A stretch of DNA of 64,000 nt, from NCBI RefSeq assembly GCF_005886875.1, contig NZ_PNBY01000036.1, positions 1 to 64,000 of the forward strand, written 5' to 3'. This document shows, piece by piece, positions 9,210 to 17,666 of the stretch; position 1 is the stretch's first letter, and every line of letters begins with the position of its first letter. The position numbers were made by a program, and so were the translations under genes. Source of the DNA: Pseudoalteromonas aurantia (GTDB lineage Bacteria > Pseudomonadota > Gammaproteobacteria > Enterobacterales > Alteromonadaceae). The notes under the pieces were generated by a model that ran no database searches, was not told the origin of the DNA, and saw only the letters and a list, made by a program, of their open reading frames with translations.

Positions 9210-9669
9210 GCTCTTACGTCTGGTTTTATGGATCGGGTTAACTTTGAGCACGGGTTTGAGTTATGGCTTTGTAGAGTTACCTTTAAAAAGGCTAGATAGC
9301 CAAACCTATAGTTCGTTACAGGCGTTACACAGCTCGGCAATGACTCTGAGCTTTTTTACTCCAGAATGTTCATGGTGCAAGAAACAGCATCGAATATTGG
9401 AAGAGTTAAGTATTGTTTGTCGGGGTATAAACCCTGTTATGGTCGGAATAAATGGAAATGACAGCGGCTATAAACGCGCACTGCGACGGATGTCTAATGA
9501 ATTTCCAGCGATTATAGCGCCCAAGCCGTTACAGGCTGGACTAGAAAATAACCATGTTCCTCGCATCATCGTGGTGGGGGCTGATTGGCAGGTTGTGGCT
9601 AATTTGGTGGGGTATGTTGATAAAGCATCACTCATGGTTACTTTTCAGCAAGAGGGGATATGCGCATAA
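9184..9669 (+). CDS. Periplasmic thioredoxin-fold protein
   Basis: The 161-residue protein has a signal peptide (about 1-28) and a thioredoxin-like active site CSWC (Cys62, Cys65) after FFTPE. A cis-Pro context (NHVPRIIVV) and a final strand GYVDKASLM complete the fold. I chose ATG 9184, preceded by GGGAGG at ideal spacing, over ATG 9157. It overlaps the receptor gene by 26 bases, so the two are translationally linked. It may reduce or keep reduced the CxxC of the receptor plug or a metal-binding partner; that is inference. Confidence 0.72.
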   Translation: MRGLIGRFKLLRLVLWIGLTLSTGLSYGFVELPLKRLDSQTYSSLQALHSSAMTLSFFTPECSWCKKQHRILEELSIVCRGINPVMVGINGNDSGYKRALRRMSNEFPAIIAPKPLQAGLENNHVPRIIVVGADWQVVANLVGYVDKASLMVTFQQEGICA

Positions 9670-9773
9670 CGCGTTACCCCAATTGTTGTATTTATAACTG
9701 ATTTAATTGAGTAAATATGACTGTAAGCGCTTCAAGTCTAGGTATAAATTGTTATACTAAAATTGCTTAAGGG

Positions 9774-9848
9774 GTCCCCGTAGTTTAATGGATAAAACAA
9801 GAACCTCCTAAGTTTTAGATGCAAGTTCGATTCTTGCCGGGGACGCCA
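9774..9848 (+). tRNA. tRNA-Arg (anticodon CCT)
   Basis: The acceptor stem GTCCCCG pairs with CGGGGAC. The D stem is GTTT/AAAC. The anticodon stem AGAAC/GTTTT (one G-T pair) frames loop CTCCTAA, anticodon CCT. The T stem GCAAG/CTTGC carries loop TTCGATT. CCA is encoded at 9846-9848. A TATACT -10 element at 9753-9758 precedes it. It ends 6 bases from the convergent peroxiredoxin gene. Confidence 0.93.
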
Positions 9849-9854
9849 TACATT

Positions 9855-10586
9855 TTATTTTGCCAAATACTGTTCAAGGTCATCTGAACCACCAATATGT
9901 TCACCAGCAATAAATACTTGAGGTACAGTCTCGCGTCCGCTCATTGCTTTTAAACTTGTTGAGGTGATGTCTTGTCCAATCACTATTTCTTCATAGCTAA
10001 AACCTTGCTCAGACAATAAGCGTTTTGCTTTTTCACAGAATGGACAGCCAGCTTTAGAAAATAGGCTAATAGCTTGCGGTTTAACTTGATCCGGATTGAT
10101 GTAATCTAGCATGGTATCAGCATCAGACACTTCAAACGGGTCACCTGCGACATCTGGTTCAATGAACATTTTTTCGATCACCCCGTCTTTTACTAACATT
10201 GAATAACGCCAGCTACGCTTGCCAAAGCCTAGGTCGTTTTTATCAACGAGCATGCCCATTCCATCAGTAAATTCGCCGTTTCCATCAGGTAACAAACGGA
10301 TATTATCGGCTTCTTGATGTTGCGCCCATGCATTCATTACAAACGTATCATTCACTGATAAACACACAATTTCATCTACGCCATTTTTAGCAAAGGTGCT
10401 TGCTAGTTCATTGTAACGAGGTAAGTGAGTCGATGAACAAGTTGGTGTAAAAGCCCCTGGCAATGCGAAAACAATTACCGTTTTACCTTTAAATATGTCA
10501 TCGGTGGATATTTTTTCCCATTGTTCATTATTACGGGTAGAAAAAGTAACCTGCGGAATAGTTTTACCTTCGATATTGCTTAGCAT
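9855..10586 (-). CDS. Peroxiredoxin-glutaredoxin hybrid protein
   Basis: The 243-residue protein joins a Prx5-type peroxiredoxin (about 1-165, peroxidatic Cys50 in PGAFTPTC) to a glutaredoxin domain (about 170-243, CPFC active site, TVPQVFI cis-Pro, GGSDDL glutathione site). The family reduces hydroperoxides using glutathione, with the fused glutaredoxin as electron donor, in the cytoplasm. I chose ATG 10586, preceded by AAAGGAG, over an upstream ATG at 10628. It stands alone, convergent with tRNA-Arg. Confidence 0.9.
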   Translation of the reverse strand: MLSNIEGKTIPQVTFSTRNNEQWEKISTDDIFKGKTVIVFALPGAFTPTCSSTHLPRYNELASTFAKNGVDEIVCLSVNDTFVMNAWAQHQEADNIRLLPDGNGEFTDGMGMLVDKNDLGFGKRSWRYSMLVKDGVIEKMFIEPDVAGDPFEVSDADTMLDYINPDQVKPQAISLFSKAGCPFCEKAKRLLSEQGFSYEEIVIGQDITSTSLKAMSGRETVPQVFIAGEHIGGSDDLEQYLAK

Positions 10587-10704
10587 AGTGCGCTCCTTTA
10601 ATTTGATGCCGCTATTATGATGGCTCATTCACATTCAGTAAAATTAATTGCTTAGATTAAAGTAATCTGTTTTTTTAATAACTAGCTGGCACCATCAGTT
10701 TAGT

Positions 10705-11895
10705 CTAATTAAGGGAAAAAGCGTCATCTTCTTTTATAATGACCTGAACAATGTCATTGAGTTGAATGTTACTCAGTGGTCGAATATGCAAATTGGTGGT
10801 GATAGCAGTTTGCTCGTTTACTTGGATAACCTTAAGCTGGTCAATTGTTTGCCTATGGTTACTTAACATCACGCCTTGTTGAGTTGTAAAGTTGTTTTTT
10901 TGCATTATGGCTAAAGTTTGACCTGCTTTTATGCCATGGACTTTTCCTAAGTTAATTGCGAGCCTGTCACCATCAATATGTAAAACTTTCCCTTTTATTG
11001 GCATACAACCTACAGCGGTATTTAGGTCCTGTGAGACTTTATTAAACACTCCTTGTATTTGGCTACCGTAATTAGACTGCCAAAATTGATCGCTGTACAC
11101 ATCGATCAGCGTGGTTTTCTCGAATGGCCATACACCCTGCACTGCATAGTGGTTTTGCCATACCTGATCTCGTGTTAATGCATCATAAAGCGCAAAGTCT
11201 ACCTTAAAGCTGCGCAAGTACTGATCACCTTGCCAAAAAGCGTAATCGCTGTTGAGCTGCTTGCCTTGTGCTATGTCTGTAATTTGGCTAAACAACACAT
11301 ACTGACTGTTGCTGTTGTTACTCAAGGTTTCAATTAAGGCAGGATCATAGTTGAACCTTTGCGAGAAAAAAGGCCTCACATTAATTGCACTATTTATATA
11401 GGGTATGGCTTTTATGGCCGTAGCGCGTCCACTGAGCGTATTATACAGTCTTTGTGAACTCGCTTTTGCTATGTCAAATATTTGACCTAAGCGTGCTTGA
11501 TGGGGTTGGATAAGCTGACTTTGTGTGACGGTAACTTGTTTATGAAACTGTTGCTGTGTGCATTGCTCTTTGGTTGAGTAAATGTCTAAATGAAGCGTGA
11601 CCATGTAGTCGTTGTTGCTTTGCTCTTCACTAATCAGCGTTGCTTGCTGTATTTCAGCATGCGCTTTTATTTTCAATTGGTCTTGACTTAACAACCCATC
11701 AGCAACGGTTTGTACACTGCTGACTGTGGCACCTGAAAAGATTAACGCCTGTGTGATCGCATCTTTAACTGCTGCTTTTCTGGCGTCGGCAACGTTGCTG
11801 TCTAATATGCTCGCATAACCGGTGACTTCATACCATTCAGCTTGCACTGCTGCGCTGTACAAGAAAAGTGTCAAAACTAAAAGTAACTGCTTCAT
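10705..11895 (-). CDS. flgT: Flagellar outer-membrane H-ring protein FlgT
   Basis: The 396-residue protein has a signal peptide (1-19, ending VQAEW). The mature part begins with the FlgT N-domain (EVTGYASILDSNVADARKAAVKDAITQAL), then a middle domain with repeated Tyr-Val-Leu-Phe-Ser strands, and a C-terminal domain (KVLHIDGDRLAINLGKVHGIKAGQ). FlgT builds the H-ring around the LP ring of sodium-driven polar flagella and helps assemble the MotX/MotY T-ring. It is read away from flgP, with its own sigma-54 promoter. Confidence 0.88.
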   Translation of the reverse strand: MKQLLLVLTLFLYSAAVQAEWYEVTGYASILDSNVADARKAAVKDAITQALIFSGATVSSVQTVADGLLSQDQLKIKAHAEIQQATLISEEQSNNDYMVTLHLDIYSTKEQCTQQQFHKQVTVTQSQLIQPHQARLGQIFDIAKASSQRLYNTLSGRATAIKAIPYINSAINVRPFFSQRFNYDPALIETLSNNSNSQYVLFSQITDIAQGKQLNSDYAFWQGDQYLRSFKVDFALYDALTRDQVWQNHYAVQGVWPFEKTTLIDVYSDQFWQSNYGSQIQGVFNKVSQDLNTAVGCMPIKGKVLHIDGDRLAINLGKVHGIKAGQTLAIMQKNNFTTQQGVMLSNHRQTIDQLKVIQVNEQTAITTNLHIRPLSNIQLNDIVQVIIKEDDAFSLN

Positions 11896-11928
11896 AATTG
11901 CTTCCCAACAAAACTATCAATGTGACTA

Positions 11929-11946
11929 CAGCAATAGCTATGCCAT
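11929..11946 (-). promoter_or_regulatory. Sigma-54 promoter for flgT
   Basis: On the minus strand it reads ATGGCATAGCTATTGCTG. GG and GC are exactly 12 bases apart (plus-strand positions 11943-11944 and 11931-11932), with TGGCA and TTGC intact. It lies about 35 bases before flgT and back-to-back with the flgP promoter. Confidence 0.75.
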
Positions 11947-11951
11947 ATTTG

Positions 11952-11969
11952 TTGGCAAGGAATGTGCAT
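11952..11969 (+). promoter_or_regulatory. Sigma-54 promoter for flgP
   Basis: TTGGCAAGGAATGTGCAT has GG at 11954-11955 and GC at 11966-11967, the required 12-base spacing, and TTGGCA is perfect. It lies 35 bases upstream of flgP. Confidence 0.78.
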
Positions 11970-12004
11970 CAATAAACTTACTTTAGTTTAATAGGTAAGT
12001 GATA

Positions 12005-12490
12005 ATGAAAGCACCGTCGTCATATTCGATTATAAACCCAAAATTTATTGTGCTCATTGTGATTATATTTTGGTTGGCAGGGTGTAGCTCAATGTTTGAT
12101 AAGCATATCGAATATAGTTTCGTAGAGCCTGACAGTTATCCTGTGATAAAAGCGATCGGATATGCTCCACTCAGCGCTCAACCGGGTGAGAGTGAATCAC
12201 AAAAAATGCTGATGGCTTTAAAAGTATCTAAGCTTGAAGCTTATCGAGAGCTCGCTGAACAAGTATATGGTCAAAGCTTGTCAGCAGATATGACGGTCAA
12301 AGGCGCGATCGCACAAAATGATGGATTAAAGAGTCAAGTTAAAGGGCTAATTAGAGGAGCACGTGTAGTAAAGTCTTATGCAGTAGGGGATACATATACT
12401 ACTGAGCTTGAATTAGATATGAAGCGCGTGCATGATCTTTATATAACTCAATCAAAGCCGAGAAAAGTAAAAAGAGTCACCTACTATTAA
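12005..12490 (+). CDS. flgP: Flagellar outer-membrane lipoprotein FlgP
   Basis: The 161-residue lipoprotein has the lipobox WLAGC (Cys about 27). The LPP20/FlgP-type domain includes YPVIKAIGYAPLSAQPG, a helix LMALKVSKLEAYRELAEQVYG, and GLIRGARVVKSYAVGD. FlgP forms an outer-membrane disk or basal-body-associated structure needed for full motility in Vibrio and Campylobacter. I preferred ATG 12005 to GTG 11999. It is convergent with flgN, with a bidirectional hairpin between them. Confidence 0.88.
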   Translation: MKAPSSYSIINPKFIVLIVIIFWLAGCSSMFDKHIEYSFVEPDSYPVIKAIGYAPLSAQPGESESQKMLMALKVSKLEAYRELAEQVYGQSLSADMTVKGAIAQNDGLKSQVKGLIRGARVVKSYAVGDTYTTELELDMKRVHDLYITQSKPRKVKRVTYY

Positions 12491-12530
12491 AGGGCTGTGT
12501 CATCGCTCTAATGTACTAAACAAACACCTT

Positions 12531-12570
12531 AAAGATATCAAAGCGCTAGCACTTATGCCTTGATATCTTT
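12531..12570. terminator. Bidirectional terminator between flgP and flgN
   Basis: An 11-bp stem AAAGATATCAA / TTGATATCTTT encloses an 18-base loop, with A/T flanks on both sides. The right arm includes the last codons of flgN. Confidence 0.6.
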
Positions 12571-12981
12571 TACTAGTTCACTATTTCCCGCAACAACGCT
12601 GCCATCTTGACCATACGTGATAGAGTTCGGGCTACCAATTAAGATCTCTTTTAACTGTCGGACACTGAGTTGTGCCTGATGGGCTGCTTTTGCATTCACA
12701 TCGTTCTTAGTTTTACATTCGAGTAAGAGTGTTTTGATGCTTGATGTTAACTTTTTAACGGTATCGTGTTGAAATGTTTCTGAGGAGAAGGTTGCTAATT
12801 CTTTATCTAATTTTTGAATTGCGTTTAGCAGAGTTAATTTCTCGCGAGCGGCATCTTTAAGGCCTTCACCTTTTTTAGATGCCAAAATGTCAAGCTCTCC
12901 ATCTAGTAACTGGGTCAGAGTTGTAAGATTGGAGCGCTGAATTTCTAATTTGTGAACGCACAAGGTGACTTGATCAGCCAT
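12553..12981 (-). CDS. flgN: Hook-filament junction chaperone FlgN
   Basis: The 142-residue, all-helical, heptad-rich protein (LEIQRSNLTTLTQLLDGELDIL) has a C-terminal tail ending SELVKDIKA, as in FlgN of Vibrio and relatives. FlgN binds FlgK and FlgL before export. ATG 12981 overlaps the flgM stop by 8 bases (ATGGCTGA), indicating translational coupling; the longer frame would run inside flgM. Confidence 0.82.
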   Translation of the reverse strand: MADQVTLCVHKLEIQRSNLTTLTQLLDGELDILASKKGEGLKDAAREKLTLLNAIQKLDKELATFSSETFQHDTVKKLTSSIKTLLLECKTKNDVNAKAAHQAQLSVRQLKEILIGSPNSITYGQDGSVVAGNSELVKDIKA

Positions 12982-13297
12982 AAACGTCAAACTCAAATGC
13001 GGCAATATTCTTAGCTAGCTTTTGGGCATCGATTTGATACTTACCTTCACTAATTGCTTTTTTTAGTTCTTCGACTTTTTTACTGTCAAATGCCGGCGCG
13101 TCTTGTGCTTTTTCTTGCATGCTTTTCAACTGCTGCGCTTGTGGTGTTAGGCTGACCGAGTCAGTTGCTGCTTTTTGTGGTGATTTCGCGTTAGCCGCTG
13201 CATTTTGAGCATCATTTTTTTGCAATTCTGCTTTTTGTTGCTTAACATTATTTAGCACACTGTTTGGCTGTGCTTGACCTTTAATATTATTAACCAT
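12974..13297 (-). CDS. flgM: Anti-sigma-28 factor FlgM
   Basis: The 107-residue protein starts MVNNIKGQ and has a disordered Ala/Gln/Lys-rich N-half. The FlgM C-terminal domain follows: DSVSLTPQAQQLK then FDSKKVEELKKAISEGKYQID and KLAKNIAAFE. It binds FliA until the hook is complete, then is exported. ATG 13297 is used instead of GTG 13324. It has its own sigma-28 promoter at 13335-13361, the classic feedback arrangement. Confidence 0.93.
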   Translation of the reverse strand: MVNNIKGQAQPNSVLNNVKQQKAELQKNDAQNAAANAKSPQKAATDSVSLTPQAQQLKSMQEKAQDAPAFDSKKVEELKKAISEGKYQIDAQKLAKNIAAFEFDVYG

Positions 13298-13334
13298 AAC
13301 TTTCGACCCTTGGTTATTAAACACCGTGTTTAGG

Positions 13335-13361
13335 TTATCGACCTATTCACCTTTAACTTTA
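13335..13361 (-). promoter_or_regulatory. Sigma-28 promoter for flgM
   Basis: On the minus strand it reads TAAAGTTA, 11 bases, then GTCGATAA. This matches the FliA consensus TAAAGTTT-N11-GCCGATAA at 14 of 16 positions with correct spacing. It lies in the flgA-flgM gap. Confidence 0.85.
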
Positions 13362-13370
13362 GCAAATTTT

Positions 13371-14078
13371 TTAGATATTAACCTCTACAGATTCAACATC
13401 TTTTACACGAGCCGATACTGTTTTTCCAGACTTTTGATTTTTAACACGAATTTGTTCACCCAAATTACCATCTTGGAGCGCAATACCCGAGGTTTTTATT
13501 GTCAAAGAGCGGGTTTTAGCAAATATAGTGACTTTGTCGCCTTTGCAGACCATGCAAACTTGATGGGTACCAACGGGCATGCCTTCACGTAAATTACGTT
13601 TACTTTTACTTCCAATAAGTAAAGACAAGTCATTAATGTAGGCAGCTCTCACAAACTGCTTCGCTCGATATTCTATCTTTAAATGATTATGCGAGAGTAA
13701 CTCGCCTTTAGAGACCAATTGCGTACTGACAATCACCGGGTGCATTTCATTGATTCTTACATGTACATACTGTGTCCAAAGGGGCGCTTGTTCGCAGCGA
13801 ATTTGTACAGTGACCTGGCGATTAAAGGGCGGGGTTGCTGCTGTCGTTAGATTAACGGGTTGGGCACAAAATTTTGTCGCAATACGCTTATCGAGCGTTA
13901 GCGATTTAATTTCAGTTTTCACATCAGGCTTGGTTATTGTTTGCGAAGCAATAAAGTTTTGCGCTAACTGCTCTAGTTCTTTAGTACTATAGTCCTTTGC
14001 ATAGACATGACAACTGGCTAGAATATAAGCCATTGTGCAAAAAAACCCGTAGGTTTTGGTTTTTTTTAACAAACTCAT
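13371..14078 (-). CDS. flgA: P-ring chaperone FlgA
   Basis: The 235-residue protein has a signal peptide (about 1-27) and the FlgA SAF-type C-terminal domain: LVSKGELLSHNHLKIEYRA, RNLREGMPVGTHQVCMVCKGD, and GIALQDGNLGEQIRVKNQKSGK near the end. It assists FlgI assembly in the periplasm. A CMVC pair lies in the SAF region. It is transcribed with flgM and flgN and divergent from cheV; no sigma-54 or sigma-28 site is visible upstream. Confidence 0.92.
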   Translation of the reverse strand: MSLLKKTKTYGFFCTMAYILASCHVYAKDYSTKELEQLAQNFIASQTITKPDVKTEIKSLTLDKRIATKFCAQPVNLTTAATPPFNRQVTVQIRCEQAPLWTQYVHVRINEMHPVIVSTQLVSKGELLSHNHLKIEYRAKQFVRAAYINDLSLLIGSKSKRNLREGMPVGTHQVCMVCKGDKVTIFAKTRSLTIKTSGIALQDGNLGEQIRVKNQKSGKTVSARVKDVESVEVNI

Positions 14079-14218
14079 GATGTTTCGACTATGCTTATCA
14101 TGGGAAACAAGGTATAAAGATTTTGCGTTAATTGTGACACCTCTTCAAGGGAAATCTTATCCTTAGTAGTGTAAGCAAATATCGTTCCGGCAAGCAGTTT
14201 TATATGTAGGAGATTGAA

Positions 14219-15151
14219 ATGGCTGGTATTTTAGACTCGGTCAACCAACGAACTCAGTTGGTAGGGCAAAACCGCCTAGAGTTATTACTGTTCAGATTGA
14301 AGGGGCGTCAACGTTTTGGCATAAACGTATTTAAAGTACGAGAAGTACTACAATGTCCGCCACTAACGAATATGCCGAAGTCTAATTCGTTTGTAAGAGG
14401 GGTTGCGCACATTCGTGGACAAACTATTTCTGTTATCGACATGTCGCTGGCTGTTGGTGGGCCACCGATTGAAGATATAGCCAACTGCTTTATTATCATT
14501 GCGGAATATAACCGTTCAGTACAAGGGTTTTTGGTTGGGGCAGTCGAGCGTATCGTGAATATGAATTGGGAAAAAATCATGCCGCCACCGTCAGGTGCTG
14601 GCAGGTATTCATATTTAACGGCTGTGACAGAAATTGAAAAAGAGCTTGTTGAAATACTCGATGTTGAAAAAATCTTAAATGAAATTTGCCCTGTGGATAC
14701 GGAGGTCAGCCAAGATATTGTATCTGATGGTGAAATGCAGAAAGATTTGGGTGAACGAATTGTATTTATTGCTGATGACTCCGCAGTGGCGAGAAATCAA
14801 GTCAAACGGGCACTTGAGCCATTAGGTGTGCAAACTGAGTTGGCCAAAAATGGTAAAGAAGCGCTTATTCGTTTACGTGAAATTGCTAAAGATGACTGCC
14901 AAAATGACATCACTGAAAGGGTAGGTCTATTAATTTCAGATGTTGAAATGCCAGAGATGGATGGATATACACTTACAGCTGAAATAAAGGCAGATCCCAA
15001 ATTGGCACCCTTACATGTTATCTTGCATACTTCTTTAAGCGGTGTATTTAATCAGGCCATGATAGAAAAAGTTGGTGCTGATGATTTTATCGCAAAATTT
15101 AACCCAGATGAATTGGCAACAGCCGTAAAAAAATGGGTTCACTGTGATTAA
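14219..15151 (+). CDS. cheV: Chemotaxis coupling/receiver protein CheV
   Basis: The 310-residue protein has a CheW-like domain (about 15-155: FGINVFKVREVLQCPPLT, HIRGQTISVIDM) and a receiver domain (about 178-305: IADDSAVARNQVKRAL, Asp241 in LISDVEMPEMDGY, Lys in DDFIAKFNPDELA). CheV couples receptors to CheA and tunes the response by phosphorylation. It has a strong TAGGAG ribosome site. Its stop overlaps the cheR start (TAATG). Confidence 0.95.
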   Translation: MAGILDSVNQRTQLVGQNRLELLLFRLKGRQRFGINVFKVREVLQCPPLTNMPKSNSFVRGVAHIRGQTISVIDMSLAVGGPPIEDIANCFIIIAEYNRSVQGFLVGAVERIVNMNWEKIMPPPSGAGRYSYLTAVTEIEKELVEILDVEKILNEICPVDTEVSQDIVSDGEMQKDLGERIVFIADDSAVARNQVKRALEPLGVQTELAKNGKEALIRLREIAKDDCQNDITERVGLLISDVEMPEMDGYTLTAEIKADPKLAPLHVILHTSLSGVFNQAMIEKVGADDFIAKFNPDELATAVKKWVHCD

Positions 15152-16002
15152 TGAACGGCGGTAATACTTTGGAAAACAAGAACCTTCAACAAAGCGAATA
15201 CAATCAGTTTAGGACGTTTCTTGAGCAGCAATGTGGTATAGTACTCGGGGATAATAAACTGTATTTAGTGAAAAGTCGTTTAGCACCATTAATGGCTCGG
15301 TTTAGTGTTGAGTCGTTATCAGAGTTGGTTGCAAAAACACTTAGTCCTCATGAGAGGCAATTGCGCGCCGCTGTTGTTGATGCAATGACAACAAATGAGA
15401 CTTTGTGGTTTAGGGACTCGTATCCATTTGAGTTATTAAAAACGAAAATCTTCCCTGAATTTGGGGAGCTACGTCGTGCTGTTAAGATATGGTCTGCAGC
15501 CAGCTCTTCAGGTCAAGAGCCATATTCTATTGGCATGTCTGCCAGTGAATATCAGCAAAAGTGTCCGGGTGCCTTGAAAATGGGTGTTCAGGTTATAGGA
15601 ACTGACATATCAAACACGATGCTCGACATGTGTAAGAATGCAGAATATGACGCTTTAGCGCTGGCCAGGGGGCTATCAGCGGAGCGCAGGCAGAAATTTT
15701 TTAAAGATAGTGGCAATGGGATGGCACAGGTTGTTGACCCAGTTAAAAAAATGGTGAGTTTTAGGCATTTAAACTTGCTTGATTCATATGCATTAATGGG
15801 CAAATTTGATGTTATATTTTGTCGAAATGTATTAATTTACTTTTCGCCTGAAGTCAAAGCAAAAATTATTTCGCAGTTTGCCCAAGCACTTAATCCAAAG
15901 GGATATTTGTTCCTTGGAGCATCAGAGTCTATGGCTGGTCTCAGCGATGAATTTGATATGATACGTTGTAATCCAGGTATTATATACCAGAAGAAACAAT
16001 AA
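15151..16002 (+). CDS. cheR: Chemoreceptor methyltransferase CheR
   Basis: The 283-residue CheR has an N-terminal helical domain (about 12-80) and a SAM-binding domain (about 95-283: RAVKIWSAASSSGQEPYSI, GTDISNTMLDMC, VIFCRNVLIYFS, GYLFLGASES). It transfers methyl groups to receptor glutamates. The one-base start-stop overlap with cheV indicates coupling; a terminator follows. Confidence 0.95.
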   Translation: MNGGNTLENKNLQQSEYNQFRTFLEQQCGIVLGDNKLYLVKSRLAPLMARFSVESLSELVAKTLSPHERQLRAAVVDAMTTNETLWFRDSYPFELLKTKIFPEFGELRRAVKIWSAASSSGQEPYSIGMSASEYQQKCPGALKMGVQVIGTDISNTMLDMCKNAEYDALALARGLSAERRQKFFKDSGNGMAQVVDPVKKMVSFRHLNLLDSYALMGKFDVIFCRNVLIYFSPEVKAKIISQFAQALNPKGYLFLGASESMAGLSDEFDMIRCNPGIIYQKKQ

Positions 16003-16006
16003 CTTG

Positions 16007-16034
16007 AGGCGGTGTTCGCCGCCTTTTCTATTTT
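16007..16034 (+). terminator. Rho-independent terminator after cheR
   Basis: A 6-bp stem AGGCGG / CCGCCT with loop TGTTCG is followed by TTTTCTATTTT. The T-rich tail runs into the flgB sigma-54 promoter. Confidence 0.8.
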
Positions 16035-16050
16035 GGCCTAATAATTGCAA
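16033..16050 (+). promoter_or_regulatory. Sigma-54 promoter for flgBCDE
   Basis: TTGGCCTAATAATTGCAA has GG at 16035-16036 and GC at 16047-16048, 12 bases apart, with TTGGC and TTGCA intact. Transcription would start near 16060, about 26 bases before flgB. Confidence 0.8.
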
Positions 16051-16085
16051 ATAACTCCATATAGTCAAATTTTTGGAGTTACGTT

Positions 16086-16496
16086 ATGGCGATTAGTTTT
16101 GATAAAGCCTTAGGTGTTCACCCTCAGACAATAGCTATCCGATCGCAACGTGCGGAAATGTTAGCAAGTAACATTGCCAATGCGGATACCCCCGGTTATA
16201 AAGCAAAAGACATTGATTTTGCTCGGGCATTTAAAGCGGCAAAGTCTAACCAGCAAAGCGGCAATACGATGCTGCGCACCAATGAAAAGCATATCTCTGG
16301 CGGCACACGTTTAAATAACGGTGTTGAGCTATTTCGTAATCCAAATCAAGCAGATACAGGCGATGGTAACTCGGTAGATATACAAGTGGAACGGAACTTG
16401 TATGTACAAAATGCATTAGAGTACCAAGCAAGTTTGCAGTTTCTCACGGGTAAGTTTAAAGGGTTGAAGAAAGCCCTCGGCGGTCAAGGAGCATAA
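16086..16496 (+). CDS. flgB: Flagellar proximal rod protein FlgB
   Basis: The 136-residue rod protein has the FlgB N-terminal block (MLASNIANADTPGYKAKDIDFARAF begins at about 25) and the C-terminal helix NALEYQASLQFLTGKFKGLKKAL. It forms the proximal rod with FlgC and FlgF, and is first in the rod-hook operon. Confidence 0.96.
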   Translation: MAISFDKALGVHPQTIAIRSQRAEMLASNIANADTPGYKAKDIDFARAFKAAKSNQQSGNTMLRTNEKHISGGTRLNNGVELFRNPNQADTGDGNSVDIQVERNLYVQNALEYQASLQFLTGKFKGLKKALGGQGA

Positions 16497-16498
16497 TT

Positions 16499-16933
16499 AT
16501 GAGTTTATACAATGTATTTGACATCGCGGGTTCAGGTATGAGCGCGCAGAATATTCGCCTCAATACAACCGCGAGTAATATTTCGAATGCGAATAGCATT
16601 AGCTCAAGTCAAGATAAAGTGTATCGAGCACGGCATCCGGTGTTTGCAGCTGAATTGAATAAAGCGAATGATTTGCAAAGTTCTAACGCTGCAGCGTCAT
16701 CTGTGGGCGTTAAAGTATTAGGTATTGTGGAGAGCGATAAGCCACTGCAAGTGGAATATAGTCCTAATCATCCTAGTGCCGATAAAGACGGGTATATCTA
16801 TAAACCAAATGTAAACGTTGTAGAGGAAATGGCCAATATGATTTCCGCTTCACGTTCGTACCAAACCAATGTTCAAGTAGCAGATGCGGCAAAACAAATG
16901 CTAAGCAAAACTTTGTTACTTGGTCAGCGTTAA
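16499..16933 (+). CDS. flgC: Flagellar proximal rod protein FlgC
   Basis: The 144-residue protein opens with the rod/hook signature SGMSAQNIRLNTTASNISNA and ends with NVVEEMANMISASRSYQTNV, the conserved FlgC C-terminal helix. It begins 2 bases after flgB. It is a proximal rod component. Confidence 0.96.
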   Translation: MSLYNVFDIAGSGMSAQNIRLNTTASNISNANSISSSQDKVYRARHPVFAAELNKANDLQSSNAAASSVGVKVLGIVESDKPLQVEYSPNHPSADKDGYIYKPNVNVVEEMANMISASRSYQTNVQVADAAKQMLSKTLLLGQR

Positions 16934-16948
16934 CGGGAGTGCTAGCCG

Positions 16949-17623
16949 ATGAATAGCGAAGTAAGTCAAACGTCCAGTCATGTTGATTCGCTGCGGTGGT
17001 CAGAGAAACCTAAAGCTGCCGAGAAAGATGATACGTTAAAGCAAGAAGACTTTTTTAAGCTATTAACGCAGCAGCTGTCTTATCAAGATCCAAGTAAGCC
17101 CGCTGATAATGATCAGATGATCGCGCAGATGACGAGTTTTACAATGGCTGAAGGTATTTCAAACTTAAATACTAAGTTTGAATCGTTATCGGCGTCAATG
17201 ACTTCTAATTCGGCGTTACAAGCATCTACGCTTGTTGGAAAAAAGGCATTACTTGAATCAGATTCATTAGAACTAGGAACAAGTGGAACTGCACGAGGCT
17301 CTATCATAGCAACAGAGCCTGTCGATAAGTTAGTTGTCAACATATATGATGAGTCTAACCAGTTAGTCCGCTCTATTGATATGAGTAAACAGGATGCAGG
17401 TGCTATTCGTTTTGAATGGGACGGAAAGAATGATGATGGTGAAGTAATGCCTCAAGGTGAATATGAAATAAAGGCTGAAGCAAATATTAATGGCAAGTTT
17501 TCAACGTTACCGACGGCTACCTTCAAAAATATAGATAGTGTCAACGTCAATGGCGCCAATGGCATAATTATTAACACAAAGGCGGGTGCAGTAAGGCTTA
17601 CTGACGTCGCTGAAATCGCTTAA
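16949..17623 (+). CDS. flgD: Hook-capping protein FlgD
   Basis: The 224-residue protein has the FlgD N-terminal export and cap motif QEDFFKLLTQQLSYQDPSKP with MTSFTMAEGISNLN. The C-terminal FlgD Ig-like domain (FEWDGKNDDGEVMPQGEYEI) follows. It caps the growing hook so FlgE can polymerise. Confidence 0.95.
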   Translation: MNSEVSQTSSHVDSLRWSEKPKAAEKDDTLKQEDFFKLLTQQLSYQDPSKPADNDQMIAQMTSFTMAEGISNLNTKFESLSASMTSNSALQASTLVGKKALLESDSLELGTSGTARGSIIATEPVDKLVVNIYDESNQLVRSIDMSKQDAGAIRFEWDGKNDDGEVMPQGEYEIKAEANINGKFSTLPTATFKNIDSVNVNGANGIIINTKAGAVRLTDVAEIA

Positions 17624-17666
17624 TTCACAGTTTATAGAATAAGCCTTACGTACAAGAGGTGAGAGT

